In this document: positions 1 to 7,708 of the stretch, piece after piece
Numbering within the stretch: position 1 is the first letter of the stretch
How the letters are laid out: every line of letters starts with the position of its first letter
NCBI RefSeq assembly: GCF_035555955.1
Contig: NZ_DATMGA010000018.1
Span: 1-64,000 of the forward strand
Source: Eoetvoesia sp035555955
GTDB taxonomy: Bacteria; Pseudomonadota; Gammaproteobacteria; Burkholderiales; Burkholderiaceae_B
Direction of reading: 5' to 3'
Length of the DNA stretch: 64,000 bases
Translations under genes and position numbers: made by a program
Notes under the pieces: generated by a model
The model's database searches: none
What the model was told of the DNA's origin: nothing
Seen by the model: the letters and a program-made list of their open reading frames with translations, nothing else

Positions 1-1
1 G

Positions 2-106
2 ATGGAAATGCTCTCGCGCCGAGCGTATGGATTCAGGAATTTTGAGAATTACCGCCTGCGAGTCTTGGCTCAATGCGGGTGGAATGGTGTGATTAACCGA
101 GTGTGA
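2..106 (+). CDS. C-terminal end of an ISL3-family transposase (truncated by window start)
   Basis: An open frame enters from the left edge and stops at the TGA at 104-106, leaving 34 residues. The visible end contains RAYGFRNFENYRLRV followed by LAQCGWNG, which I recognise as the typical C-terminus of ISL3-type DDE transposases. The frame is followed two bases later by a doubled repeat that fits an IS terminal inverted repeat, supporting the assignment. The catalytic domain lies outside the window, so activity cannot be judged. Family assignment is from memory of the tail motif only. Confidence 0.7.
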   Translation: MEMLSRRAYGFRNFENYRLRVLAQCGWNGVINRV

Positions 107-108
107 TG

Positions 109-182
109 AATGCCCTGATCCCCCGATAATGGGGTAGAGCCGAAGAATGCCCTGATCCCCCGATAATGGGGAAGAGCCAAAA
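109..182. repeat. Tandem 37-bp repeat, probable doubled right terminal repeat of the ISL3 element
   Basis: Two units at 109-145 and 146-182 differ at only a few bases (t/a at the 135/172 position and the last bases). Each contains CCCC-GATAAT-GGGG, a small dyad. Read inward from the right each begins GGCTCT and continues with CCCCATTATCGGGG, the kind of end expected for an ISL3-type element. The transposase stop lies just upstream. A single terminal repeat would be normal; two in tandem is odd. Confidence 0.75.
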
Positions 183-208
183 AGCCCTTGATGAATCAAG
201 GGCTTTTA
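179..208 (-). terminator. Intrinsic terminator of tRNA-Ala
   Basis: Near-perfect stem: 180-192 pairs with 195-207 around a tight GA loop, and the minus strand ends in a T run. It lies a few bases beyond the 3' end of the minus-strand tRNA gene. The A/T symmetry means it could also stop plus-strand transcription coming out of the IS element. Confidence 0.75.
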
Positions 209-214
209 GGCATT

Positions 215-290
<76 letters not shown>

Positions 291-301
291 AAAAGCTCAT
301 A

Positions 302-330
302 ATTCTAGCAAATTGCGGCCGTGTTTGCAG
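302..330 (-). promoter_or_regulatory. Candidate sigma-70 promoter of tRNA-Ala
   Basis: On the minus strand CTGCAA (325-330) is followed after 17 bases by TAGAAT (302-307), placing a start a few bases before the tRNA. The -10 is good and the -35 weak. Position and spacing are the main support. Confidence 0.4.
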
Positions 331-411
331 CAGGCATATTCCCGCTTTCGGAAATCTTTGCCTCGGCCATGGATTCGCCGGCGTGAGTTGTAACTGCCGA
401 AGCCGGGCATC

Positions 412-438
412 TAATTTTTGCCTTGTCCGTGCCGTTAT
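412..438 (+). promoter_or_regulatory. FliA (sigma-28)-like promoter upstream of the chemoreceptor gene
   Basis: TAATTTTT (412-419), an 11-base spacer, then GCCGTTAT (431-438). Against the known sigma-28 consensus TAAAGTTT-N11-GCCGATAA each half matches 6 of 8 and the spacer is exact. It would give a leader of roughly 50 bases before the receptor start. Motility-class promoters before chemoreceptors are expected, so context supports the match. Confidence 0.5.
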
Positions 439-499
439 CTTGTTACAGGTAAATGACACAAGTACGGACGTACGAATAATGACCAAGGACGGTGTGCAA

Positions 500-2515
500 A
501 TGGCGAAAGCGAACTCTCGCAAATATGGGTGGCTGGCAAGGCAAAGTATGTCCTTGCGCGTGGTTTTGACTTCGCTGCTGGTAACGGTACTGGTCATGGG
601 GGCTATTGCCGTGGTCCTGGCCGAGCAGAGCCAGGCCAAGGCGCAAGAGACCGTGCGTCGGGAAATGCGGGCGGCGCTGGCGGCGGTCGACCAGTCGCTG
701 CAGCTGGTGTTCAATTCGGCCAGCCAGCGCGGCCGCGAATTGATGCCGGCGTTCATCAGTTCGCTGGGCGGCGAGCCCACGACGGATGGTTCCATGACGC
801 CTACCGGAGAGGCCGGCAATGTGCCCAGTTTGCTGGTGAACGGTTTTGTGGTCAATGGGGACACCAGCGCGCTGAAGCGTCTGCATGACTACACGGGGGC
901 GGACCCCGCCATCATCGTTCGCGCCAAGGACGGCTGGGTGCGCGCGGCGACTTTGCTGGAAGACGACAAGGGGCAGAAGCGCATCGGGAGCAAGGTCGCT
1001 CCCAACGACTTCCTGGCCAAAACCCTGGACAGCGGTCAAGACTTTTCGGGCCTGGTCCAGCGCAAAGGCAAATGGTACGCCATGAGCGTGCAGATGCTGC
1101 ACGACAAGGAAGGCAAGGTCATTGGCGGCTTGTCGATCCGCGTGGACGTAGACGGCGACGTGCAGCGGCTGCTCAACTGGGTCAGTACGCTCAAGGTTGG
1201 CGATTACGGCTCACTGGCCATTTTGCGGCAGGGAGCCGATGGCGGCGGCTGGGAGTTTGTCGCCGGCGGCGGCGCCATGATGGGCGCTCCGCTGTCTTCG
1301 CGCTATAACGAGGCCGACAGCGCCAGGCTGGCCGCGATGTTCAAGTCGGCCGATGGCTTCGCCGAAGCGGCCATGAAGGACGGCGAGGCGTTTGTCGCCT
1401 GGCATGGTGTCGAAAACTGGAACTGGCTGCTGGTGGGTACCGGCCAGCGCGACGAGTTCATGGCGGCCAGCCGTCGCGATATGTGGATTCAGCTGGGCAT
1501 GATGCTGGTGGGCATTGTGCTGATTGCCGGCCTGGTAGGATGGCTGGCGTCGGCCACCTTGCGCCCCGTGCGCGAAATGATCGCCGCCATGATCAAGGTG
1601 GGCGAAGGCGACCTGACCGCCGACCTGCCCGCCGTGCCGACGGGATCGCGCAACGAGGTGCATATCTTGTTCGACAGTCTGCGGCATATGCAGGCCAATC
1701 TCAGCAATACGGTTATCGCGGTGCGCCACGGAGTCGAGGAAATCAGCATCGGCTCGCGCGAGATTGCGGCGGGCAACACAGACCTGAGCAGCCGGACTGA
1801 AGAACAGGCGGCCTCGCTGCAGGAGACCGCCGCCAGCATGGAGCAATTGGCGGCAACGGTGCGCCAGAATGCCGAAAGCTCCCAGCAAGCCAACAAGCTG
1901 GCCGGCAATGCATCGGAAATCGCCGGACGCGGAGGCGCGGCCGTGGATCAAGTGGTGGCGACCATGAGCGATATTTCCCAGAGCTCCCACAAGATCGCCG
2001 ACATCGTCAATGTCATCGAAGGCATTGCCTTCCAGACCAATATCCTGGCTCTGAACGCGGCGGTCGAGGCGGCGCGGGCCGGAGACGAAGGCAAGGGGTT
2101 TGCCGTGGTGGCCGGCGAAGTGCGCAGCCTGGCCCTGCGCAGCGCCGAGGCGGCCAAGGAAATCAAGCAGCTCATCGACGAGTCGGTGGGCAAGGTCACG
2201 GAAGGCGCGCAGCACGTGGAAAGGGCCGGCGCGACCATGCGGGAAATCCTGGCGTCGGTGCGCCAGGTGACCGGCATCATGGCGGAAATTTCGGCAGCCT
2301 CGGACGAGCAGTCCACGGGCATAGACCAGGTCAATACCGCCGTCGTGCAAATGGATCAGGTAACCCAGCAGAACGCCGCCCTGGTCGAGGAAGCGGCCGC
2401 CGCCGCGGGTTCGCTGCAGGAGCAGGTGCAGAATCTGGCCCAGGCAGTTTCGGTGTTCCGGCTCAAAAGCACGGAAATCATCGAGGCGCCGCAGGAAGTC
2501 CTGGCGCTTACTTGA
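500..2515 (+). CDS. Methyl-accepting chemotaxis protein with Cache-type sensor domain
   Basis: Transmembrane chemoreceptor, 671 residues. First membrane helix about 19-40, a periplasmic region about 41-325 that looks like a Cache-type ligand domain, second helix about 328-353, HAMP linker to about 405, then the long cytoplasmic coiled coil. The hairpin tip that contacts CheA/CheW is clear around residues 505-530 (QTNILALNAAVEAARAG). No C-terminal NWETF-like tail for CheR/CheB docking is present. I chose the ATG at 500 because AAGGA lies about 10 bases upstream; an in-frame ATG at 479 is the alternative, while the frame further upstream merely reads through the tRNA. The stop overlaps the end of the convergent permease gene by 8 bases. 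The ligand is unknown; the neighbouring sugar importer is a possible clue. Confidence 0.92.
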   Translation: MAKANSRKYGWLARQSMSLRVVLTSLLVTVLVMGAIAVVLAEQSQAKAQETVRREMRAALAAVDQSLQLVFNSASQRGRELMPAFISSLGGEPTTDGSMTPTGEAGNVPSLLVNGFVVNGDTSALKRLHDYTGADPAIIVRAKDGWVRAATLLEDDKGQKRIGSKVAPNDFLAKTLDSGQDFSGLVQRKGKWYAMSVQMLHDKEGKVIGGLSIRVDVDGDVQRLLNWVSTLKVGDYGSLAILRQGADGGGWEFVAGGGAMMGAPLSSRYNEADSARLAAMFKSADGFAEAAMKDGEAFVAWHGVENWNWLLVGTGQRDEFMAASRRDMWIQLGMMLVGIVLIAGLVGWLASATLRPVREMIAAMIKVGEGDLTADLPAVPTGSRNEVHILFDSLRHMQANLSNTVIAVRHGVEEISIGSREIAAGNTDLSSRTEEQAASLQETAASMEQLAATVRQNAESSQQANKLAGNASEIAGRGGAAVDQVVATMSDISQSSHKIADIVNVIEGIAFQTNILALNAAVEAARAGDEGKGFAVVAGEVRSLALRSAEAAKEIKQLIDESVGKVTEGAQHVERAGATMREILASVRQVTGIMAEISAASDEQSTGIDQVNTAVVQMDQVTQQNAALVEEAAAAAGSLQEQVQNLAQAVSVFRLKSTEIIEAPQEVLALT

Positions 2516-3362
2516 CGGCGCCTACGGTAAAGCCAGCCACGAAGCGGTCGACGAAGAAGTTGTACAGGACCGCGATGGGCAGGCTGACGATCAGGCAAGC
2601 GCCCATCAGAGAACCCCAGAAGTACACGTCGCCCCTTACGAGGAAGGTGGGCACTCCCACGCTGACCGTGTACTGCGACGAACTGGTAATGAACGTCAAC
2701 GCGTAGATGAACTCCTGCATGACCAGGGTCAGGGTGAAAATGACGATGGTCAATATGCCGGCCGAGGAAAGGGGCACCACCACTTTCCAGAATGCGCCGA
2801 AGCGGCTCAGGCCGTCCATCATGGCGGCCTCTTCGATGTCCTTGGGCACAGCCTTGAAAAAGCCCATCATCAGCCATGTGCAAAAGGGCACGGTAAAGCT
2901 GGGGTACACCAGGATCAGCGACCAGAGGGAATCCTGCAGGCCCAGCCAGCCTACGATGCGCGAGAACGGGATGAACAGGATGGTGGGGGGGATCAGGTAG
3001 GTAAGAAAAATGCCTATTGCCAATTGCTTGCCCCAGTGCCCCGAAAGGCGCGCCAGACTATAGCCAGCGGGCACCGCCAGGAGCAATGTGATAACCACGA
3101 CGATGAACCCCACCAGCAGTGTGTTCAGCACCCATCTGATGTATTGCGTATCGAAGAACAGGACCCGCAGATTGTCCAAGGTGGGCGGCAGGTTGAACAG
3201 GAAGGGGTTGCTGCTGGTATTGACCAGGTCCAGCGTGCTCTTGAAGGTGGTGATCAGCATCCAGTAGAACGGGAAGGCGGTGAACACGACAAAGGCGGCC
3301 AGAACAAGAAAGTGCCCGAATCCGGAGGCCCAGCGTTTTCCAGGAGTTGCCGCGTAGCGCAT
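2508..3362 (-). CDS. ABC transporter permease, CUT1 sugar type (MalG/UgpE-like)
   Basis: Inner-membrane permease of 284 residues with about six hydrophobic helices. The cytoplasmic EAA loop that docks to the ATPase is visible near residues 177-195 (EEAAMMDGLSRFGAFW). It is the last gene of a binding protein-ATPase-permease-permease operon and lies one base from the upstream permease. The short C-terminus after the final helix is typical of MalG-type subunits. The gene overlaps the end of the chemoreceptor gene, so the two transcription units collide here. Substrate cannot be read from the sequence; carbohydrate, polyol or glycerol phosphate are the usual choices. Confidence 0.9.
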   Translation of the reverse strand: MRYAATPGKRWASGFGHFLVLAAFVVFTAFPFYWMLITTFKSTLDLVNTSSNPFLFNLPPTLDNLRVLFFDTQYIRWVLNTLLVGFIVVVITLLLAVPAGYSLARLSGHWGKQLAIGIFLTYLIPPTILFIPFSRIVGWLGLQDSLWSLILVYPSFTVPFCTWLMMGFFKAVPKDIEEAAMMDGLSRFGAFWKVVVPLSSAGILTIVIFTLTLVMQEFIYALTFITSSSQYTVSVGVPTFLVRGDVYFWGSLMGACLIVSLPIAVLYNFFVDRFVAGFTVGAVK

Positions 3363-3363
3363 G

Positions 3364-4296
3364 TCAGGTTACCTCCGCGCGACGGGCGATGGTCAGCAGC
3401 AGGATGACCACGGCCACCAGCAGTGGAAAAAGAAAGAGGGAAATGGCGGCTCCCTGGGCCAGGTCGCCGCCCGGGACGCCGGTGAAGAACGCCAGACTGG
3501 CCAGGACCTGCGTCGAGTCGAACGGGCCGCCGCGGGTCAGTACATAGACGATGATCATGTCGGTGAAGGTGAATACGATGCCGAACAGCAGGGCGACCAG
3601 CATGATGGGCATGACCAGCGGAATGTTGATGCGCAGCAGGTGGCGCCAGAAGCCCGCGCCATCCATGTGAGCGGCGTCGTGGATGTCCTGGGGAATGCCC
3701 GACAGCCCCGCAAGAATGATGACCGTGGCCAACGGCAGCAGGCGCCAGACATCCACCAGCACGATGGATATCATGGCCAGGTCCGGCTGGCCCAGCCAGA
3801 TCGGCCAGGTGTCCGGCCCGATCAGGCCCAGGGCGCGCAGCGTCCAGTTGATGATGCTGTACACCGGGTCGAAAATCCACAGCCAGCCTATGGTACCCAG
3901 AGAAATCGGCGCAACCCAGGGCAGCAGGATCAGCAGTCGCACCAGCCATTTGCCGCGAAAATCGTTGTACAACGCCATGGCGAGTATCTTGCCCAGAATT
4001 ACCACCAGCACTTGCGAGACGATGGTAAAGACCAGGGTGTTGCGCATGGAGCGCCAGAATGTGCCGTCCTGCACGATCTGGCGGAAGTTATCCAGGCCCG
4101 CGAACTGCAGGTGGGTGTTGCCGACTGTAGCGTTCGACAGGCTGTAGTACATGGACAGCAAGAACGGAAAGCCGACCAGCAGGGCTATATAGACCAGCGC
4201 GGGCGCCAGCATCCAGCGGCCCAGCGCCGTGTCGCGCTCGGTCAGCGTTGGTTCCCGCGCGATGGGCGCCGCTGCGGCGCTGCGTGGACTGTTCAT
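3364..4296 (-). CDS. ABC transporter permease, CUT1 sugar type (MalF/UgpA-like)
   Basis: Partner permease, 310 residues, with a hydrophilic N-terminus of about 25 residues followed by six predicted helices. The EAA loop is near residues 203-220 (IPQDIHDAAHMDGAGFW). The first helix is preceded by basic residues as in UgpA/LacF-type subunits. It overlaps the end of the ATPase gene by 4 bases and is followed after one base by the second permease, so the three are surely co-translated. It would pair with that protein as a heterodimer channel. Confidence 0.9.
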   Translation of the reverse strand: MNSPRSAAAAPIAREPTLTERDTALGRWMLAPALVYIALLVGFPFLLSMYYSLSNATVGNTHLQFAGLDNFRQIVQDGTFWRSMRNTLVFTIVSQVLVVILGKILAMALYNDFRGKWLVRLLILLPWVAPISLGTIGWLWIFDPVYSIINWTLRALGLIGPDTWPIWLGQPDLAMISIVLVDVWRLLPLATVIILAGLSGIPQDIHDAAHMDGAGFWRHLLRINIPLVMPIMLVALLFGIVFTFTDMIIVYVLTRGGPFDSTQVLASLAFFTGVPGGDLAQGAAISLFLFPLLVAVVILLLTIARRAEVT

Positions 4297-5327
4297 GGCT
4301 GTCTTCCGATGCGCAGGCCGGTTTTGGGATCGAAGTAGTGCAGGTCGCGCTGCCGGACGACAAAAGAGTGGTCTTCATCGGCAGACAGAGTCGCGTCGAC
4401 AGTTCCGGGAATGCGTGAAATCACCTTGACCGCAGGCATGGGGGAGGCCAGTGTGCCGTAAAGCAGGCGGTCGGAGCCCAGGTTTTCGATGCGTGTTATG
4501 TGGAAGGGCAAGGTTTGCAAGGGCTCGCTGGCCGAGGCATAGGCCTGCGGCGGCAGAAAATGCTCCGGGCGGAATCCCATTATGGGCTGGCCCTCCCGTT
4601 CGACCAGATTCATCGGAGGCGCGCCAATGAACGTGGCCACGAAGGTATCGGCAGGCTCCTCGTATACCTGCCTGGGAGTTCCCAATTGATGAATGGCGCC
4701 GTGGTCGAGAATGGCGATCCGGTCGCCCAGACCCAGCGCTTCGATCTGGTCATGGGTAACGTAAATCGTGGTGGTGGCCAGGCGCCGCTGGAATTGCTGG
4801 AGTTCGTCGCGCGCGGCGATTCTCAGCTTGGCATCCAGGTTGGACAAGGGTTCGTCCAGCAAGAATACGGCGGGTTCGCGCACGACCGCCCTGGCCAGAG
4901 CCACGCGCTGGCGCTCTCCGCCGGATAGCTGGCGCGGCTTGCGTTGCAGCAGTTGGCCGATGCCGAACATATTGGCGGCCCAATTCACTTTTTGGGCGAT
5001 TTCGTCTTTCCGCATATGCTGGGCCTGCAATGGAAACGCGATATTGCGAAAGACGCTCAGGTGCGGGTAGAGCGCGTAGCTCTGGAACACCATGGCCATG
5101 TTGCGGGCGCCTGGCGACAGGTTCGTCACATTTCTTCCATCGACCAGGATATCGCCCGATGTGGGGATTTCCAGCCCGGCGATCATGCGCAGCAGGGTGG
5201 TTTTGCCGGAGCCCGATGGCCCCAGCAAAACCAGGAACTCCGCCTCGCCCACGGTAAGGTCGATGCCGTCGACGGCGTTACTGCCGTCGAACCGTTTTGT
5301 CAGCGCCCGGGTTTCGACTATTGCCAT
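4293..5327 (-). CDS. ABC transporter ATP-binding protein, MalK/UgpC type
   Basis: Energizes the sugar-type importer. 344 residues: Walker A GPSGSGKTT at 36-44, Q-loop at about 82, signature LSGGERQ at about 134-140, Walker B VFLLDEP at about 154-160, H-loop YVTHDQ about 35 residues later, then a C-terminal TOBE-like regulatory region typical of CUT1 ATPases. Its start lies 50 bases after the binding-protein gene and its stop overlaps the next permease. It is complete and of normal length. Confidence 0.93.
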   Translation of the reverse strand: MAIVETRALTKRFDGSNAVDGIDLTVGEAEFLVLLGPSGSGKTTLLRMIAGLEIPTSGDILVDGRNVTNLSPGARNMAMVFQSYALYPHLSVFRNIAFPLQAQHMRKDEIAQKVNWAANMFGIGQLLQRKPRQLSGGERQRVALARAVVREPAVFLLDEPLSNLDAKLRIAARDELQQFQRRLATTTIYVTHDQIEALGLGDRIAILDHGAIHQLGTPRQVYEEPADTFVATFIGAPPMNLVEREGQPIMGFRPEHFLPPQAYASASEPLQTLPFHITRIENLGSDRLLYGTLASPMPAVKVISRIPGTVDATLSADEDHSFVVRQRDLHYFDPKTGLRIGRQP

Positions 5328-5377
5328 TTTTCTTGATCCTTAAACGCTTGTGGACGAGGGGCTTGGTTTTCTCCAGA

Positions 5378-6763
5378 TCAGACCATGCCTTTCTGATGCC
5401 ATTTTTCGAAGACACGCTTACATGTGGCGTGCGCATCCTTGATGGCGTTTTCGGGCGTTGCGTTGCCGGTGGCCGCCTTGGCGAACATGGTGTTGAGCAC
5501 CCAAGTATTGAAAAGTTCGTCGGTGGCGGCGTTGGCGTATCCGGGATAGCCGACATTGGTCGCCTGGGTCATGAGCTGGCCGAGGACTTTGTATTTGTCG
5601 CTGGGCTGCGCCTTGGGGTCGTTTGAGATGAGTTTCTCCAGATCCGGCACAGTGCTTGGAAAGCAGGGGAAGTTGTAGAACTGGCCGTTCAGGAAGCCGT
5701 TGCGGAAATTGTCGATGTAATCCACCAGGAATTTCTTGGCGCCATCGATGTTCTTGGCGAACTTCCAGATAACATAGCAATCCATCACATGTTCCATGCC
5801 GATCCGCCGCACGGGGCCTTTCAACGCTTGGGTGAGTTGGATATTGGGTGTAATGGGAATGTGCTTGTTCTCGCCTTCGCGGGTTACCGAGATGGCGTTC
5901 AGGCAAAGGGCGATCTTGCCCGCCAGCATGGCGCGGTTGTTCGACGAAGCGTCCCAGGCCAGCACTTGGGCCGTCATGGTGTTTTCGTACAGGGCTTTGA
6001 CGAATTTGACGGCTTCCAGAGTGTGCTTGGAGTCGAGCACCACGGCGCCGTGTTCGTCCTGTATCGAGCCGCCGAAAGCGAACAGAATCGTGCGCATGGC
6101 CATTGCAGTGTCCAGTTCGGCCGAAAGTCCGATGCCGATGGGGATGTTGTGCTGCTTCTTGATCTTTGTGCCCGCTTTCAGCACATCGTCCCAGGTATCG
6201 GGCGCGGCCATCCCCACGCTGTCCCATAGATCCTTGCGGTAATTGACGGGGTCGGGAACGAAGCTGTCGGAGAACGCGTAATATTTTTTGGTCTTGGGGT
6301 TGTAGGAGCTGCGCAGCGCCAACTCGACGGGCTTGCCATGCCTGTGCTCGCATTCTTCGTATATCTCGCGGTGATCGATGACCTGGCTTTCATAGACAGG
6401 CGGCGGCGACAGGAACATGAACAGATCGTGGCCTTGCTGAGCCGATACCTCGGCGGCGGCGCGCGTGGCCAGCGCAGGGATGCCCACATGATCCACGACG
6501 ACGTCCGTATCGTTCTTCTGGCCCCATTCCTTGACATAGGTATTGTCGAACCATTGATCGTAGGCCGGCACAAAATGATTCCATTGCAGGATCTTCAGGG
6601 TGTTCTTGGCGGCGTGGGCGTTGCGGATGAAACAGGGGCCGATGATGGTGGCCAGGCCGGCGGCGCCGACCGACTTGAGGACGCGTCGCCTTTGGGTGTC
6701 AGGGAGGAAAGCCGGCTGGATACTGCGTGGTGCGCAGTCGGTTTTTCTTGAGTCGTCTGCCAT
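5378..6763 (-). CDS. Extracellular solute-binding protein, family 1, with Tat signal
   Basis: Periplasmic receptor of the importer, 461 residues. The N-terminus has QRRRVLKSVG followed by a moderately hydrophobic stretch ending AHA-AK, which fits a twin-arginine signal peptide with cleavage near residue 51; the long 24-residue n-region is also typical of Tat. The mature part begins LKILQWNHF and has the composition of family 1 sugar-binding proteins. First gene of the operon, with AAGGAG just upstream of the ATG. The spacer to the divergent nucleotidyltransferase gene holds a dyad (6830-6850). Ligand unknown. Confidence 0.88.
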   Translation of the reverse strand: MADDSRKTDCAPRSIQPAFLPDTQRRRVLKSVGAAGLATIIGPCFIRNAHAAKNTLKILQWNHFVPAYDQWFDNTYVKEWGQKNDTDVVVDHVGIPALATRAAAEVSAQQGHDLFMFLSPPPVYESQVIDHREIYEECEHRHGKPVELALRSSYNPKTKKYYAFSDSFVPDPVNYRKDLWDSVGMAAPDTWDDVLKAGTKIKKQHNIPIGIGLSAELDTAMAMRTILFAFGGSIQDEHGAVVLDSKHTLEAVKFVKALYENTMTAQVLAWDASSNNRAMLAGKIALCLNAISVTREGENKHIPITPNIQLTQALKGPVRRIGMEHVMDCYVIWKFAKNIDGAKKFLVDYIDNFRNGFLNGQFYNFPCFPSTVPDLEKLISNDPKAQPSDKYKVLGQLMTQATNVGYPGYANAATDELFNTWVLNTMFAKAATGNATPENAIKDAHATCKRVFEKWHQKGMV

Positions 6764-6829
6764 GGTTGTCTCCTTGTCTGAGAGAAGCAGGCATTCGTCC
6801 TGAACTGAGCGGCGAGCGCCCGTATGTCA

Positions 6830-6850
6830 TTGATATTAAATCTGTATCAA
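6830..6850. promoter_or_regulatory. TTGATA-N9-TATCAA dyad upstream of the ABC importer operon
   Basis: Perfect 6-bp arms (6830-6835 and 6845-6850) separated by 9 bases, about 70 bases before the binding-protein start, inside the AT-rich divergent spacer. Position and symmetry suit an operator for a LacI- or GntR-type regulator, but no regulator gene lies next to it. Confidence 0.4.
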
Positions 6851-6967
6851 AGGCAAAGTAAATAAAAGACAAATACCCGTTTACAATTTTCGGGTGATGA
6901 TTTGTAACGGATTCGCCGGCAAAGGTTGGCAAGCGCCGCGCGCCTGGAATCCAGAGTTGGAGAAGCC

Positions 6968-7600
6968 ATGCGGGAAATCGATCATCGAGCTGGAAAGCCA
7001 GTGCTCAAAGCGGATGCGGTAACGGCTGTAGTGCTTGCGGCGGGGCTGGGCCGGCGCATGCTGGGGCCGAACAAGCTGTTGCTGCCGGTGCACGGAGAGG
7101 CCATGGTGCGGCGGGTCGTCGAGCAGGCGCTGGCTTCGCGTTGCGGGCGGGTGCTGGTGGTGCTGGGGTTCGAGGCCGCGCGCGTGCGCCAGGCGCTAGA
7201 GGACCTGCCCGTGGAGTTCGTCGTCAACGAGGGCTTCGAAGAGGGCCTGGGCAGCTCGGTGCGCGCTGGCGCGCTGGCCGTGCGGGACGGCAGCGCCGCC
7301 GTCATCTGCCTGGGCGATATGCCGCTCGTAGATGCCCCGGTCATCGACGCCCTGATCCATGCCTATGAGACCGGCGCGGGAGTCAAGGCCTGCCAGCCCT
7401 TGTACGATGGCCGGCGCGGCAACCCTGTTTTATGGGGGGCCGATTGCCTGCCCGATTTGCGCCGGCTGGGCGGGGACGAGGGCGCCCGGGCCTTGCTGCT
7501 GCGGTTGGGAGGGGCGTTGGCCCTGGTGGATGCGCCGTCGCCGGCCGTGCTGCGGGACATCGATACCCCCGACGATCTGCGCAGCCTGGAAGATTCCTGA
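6968..7600 (+). CDS. MobA/MocA-like nucleotidyltransferase
   Basis: 210-residue NTP transferase with the signature VVLAAGLGRRMLGPNKLLLP at about 21-40 and the metal-binding GDMP near residue 119. Proteins of this shape include MocA, which attaches CMP to molybdopterin, and related sugar or cofactor nucleotidyltransferases. The ATG at 6968 is preceded by GGAG at a good distance; an earlier in-frame start at 6926 has no such site. It stands alone, divergent from the ABC operon and ahead of argG, without an XdhC or molybdoenzyme gene nearby, so the cytidylyltransferase role is inferred from family resemblance. Confidence 0.8.
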   Translation: MREIDHRAGKPVLKADAVTAVVLAAGLGRRMLGPNKLLLPVHGEAMVRRVVEQALASRCGRVLVVLGFEAARVRQALEDLPVEFVVNEGFEEGLGSSVRAGALAVRDGSAAVICLGDMPLVDAPVIDALIHAYETGAGVKACQPLYDGRRGNPVLWGADCLPDLRRLGGDEGARALLLRLGGALALVDAPSPAVLRDIDTPDDLRSLEDS

Positions 7601-7708
7601 GCCAGTCTTCGCATCGCAGGCGTGTGGCCTGTGGGCTCGTGCAGCCGGCGGACTTGCCCGGCGCATACGTAGTAGAATTTCAGCTTTAAAGTTTTCGGCC
7701 TTTGCGCA

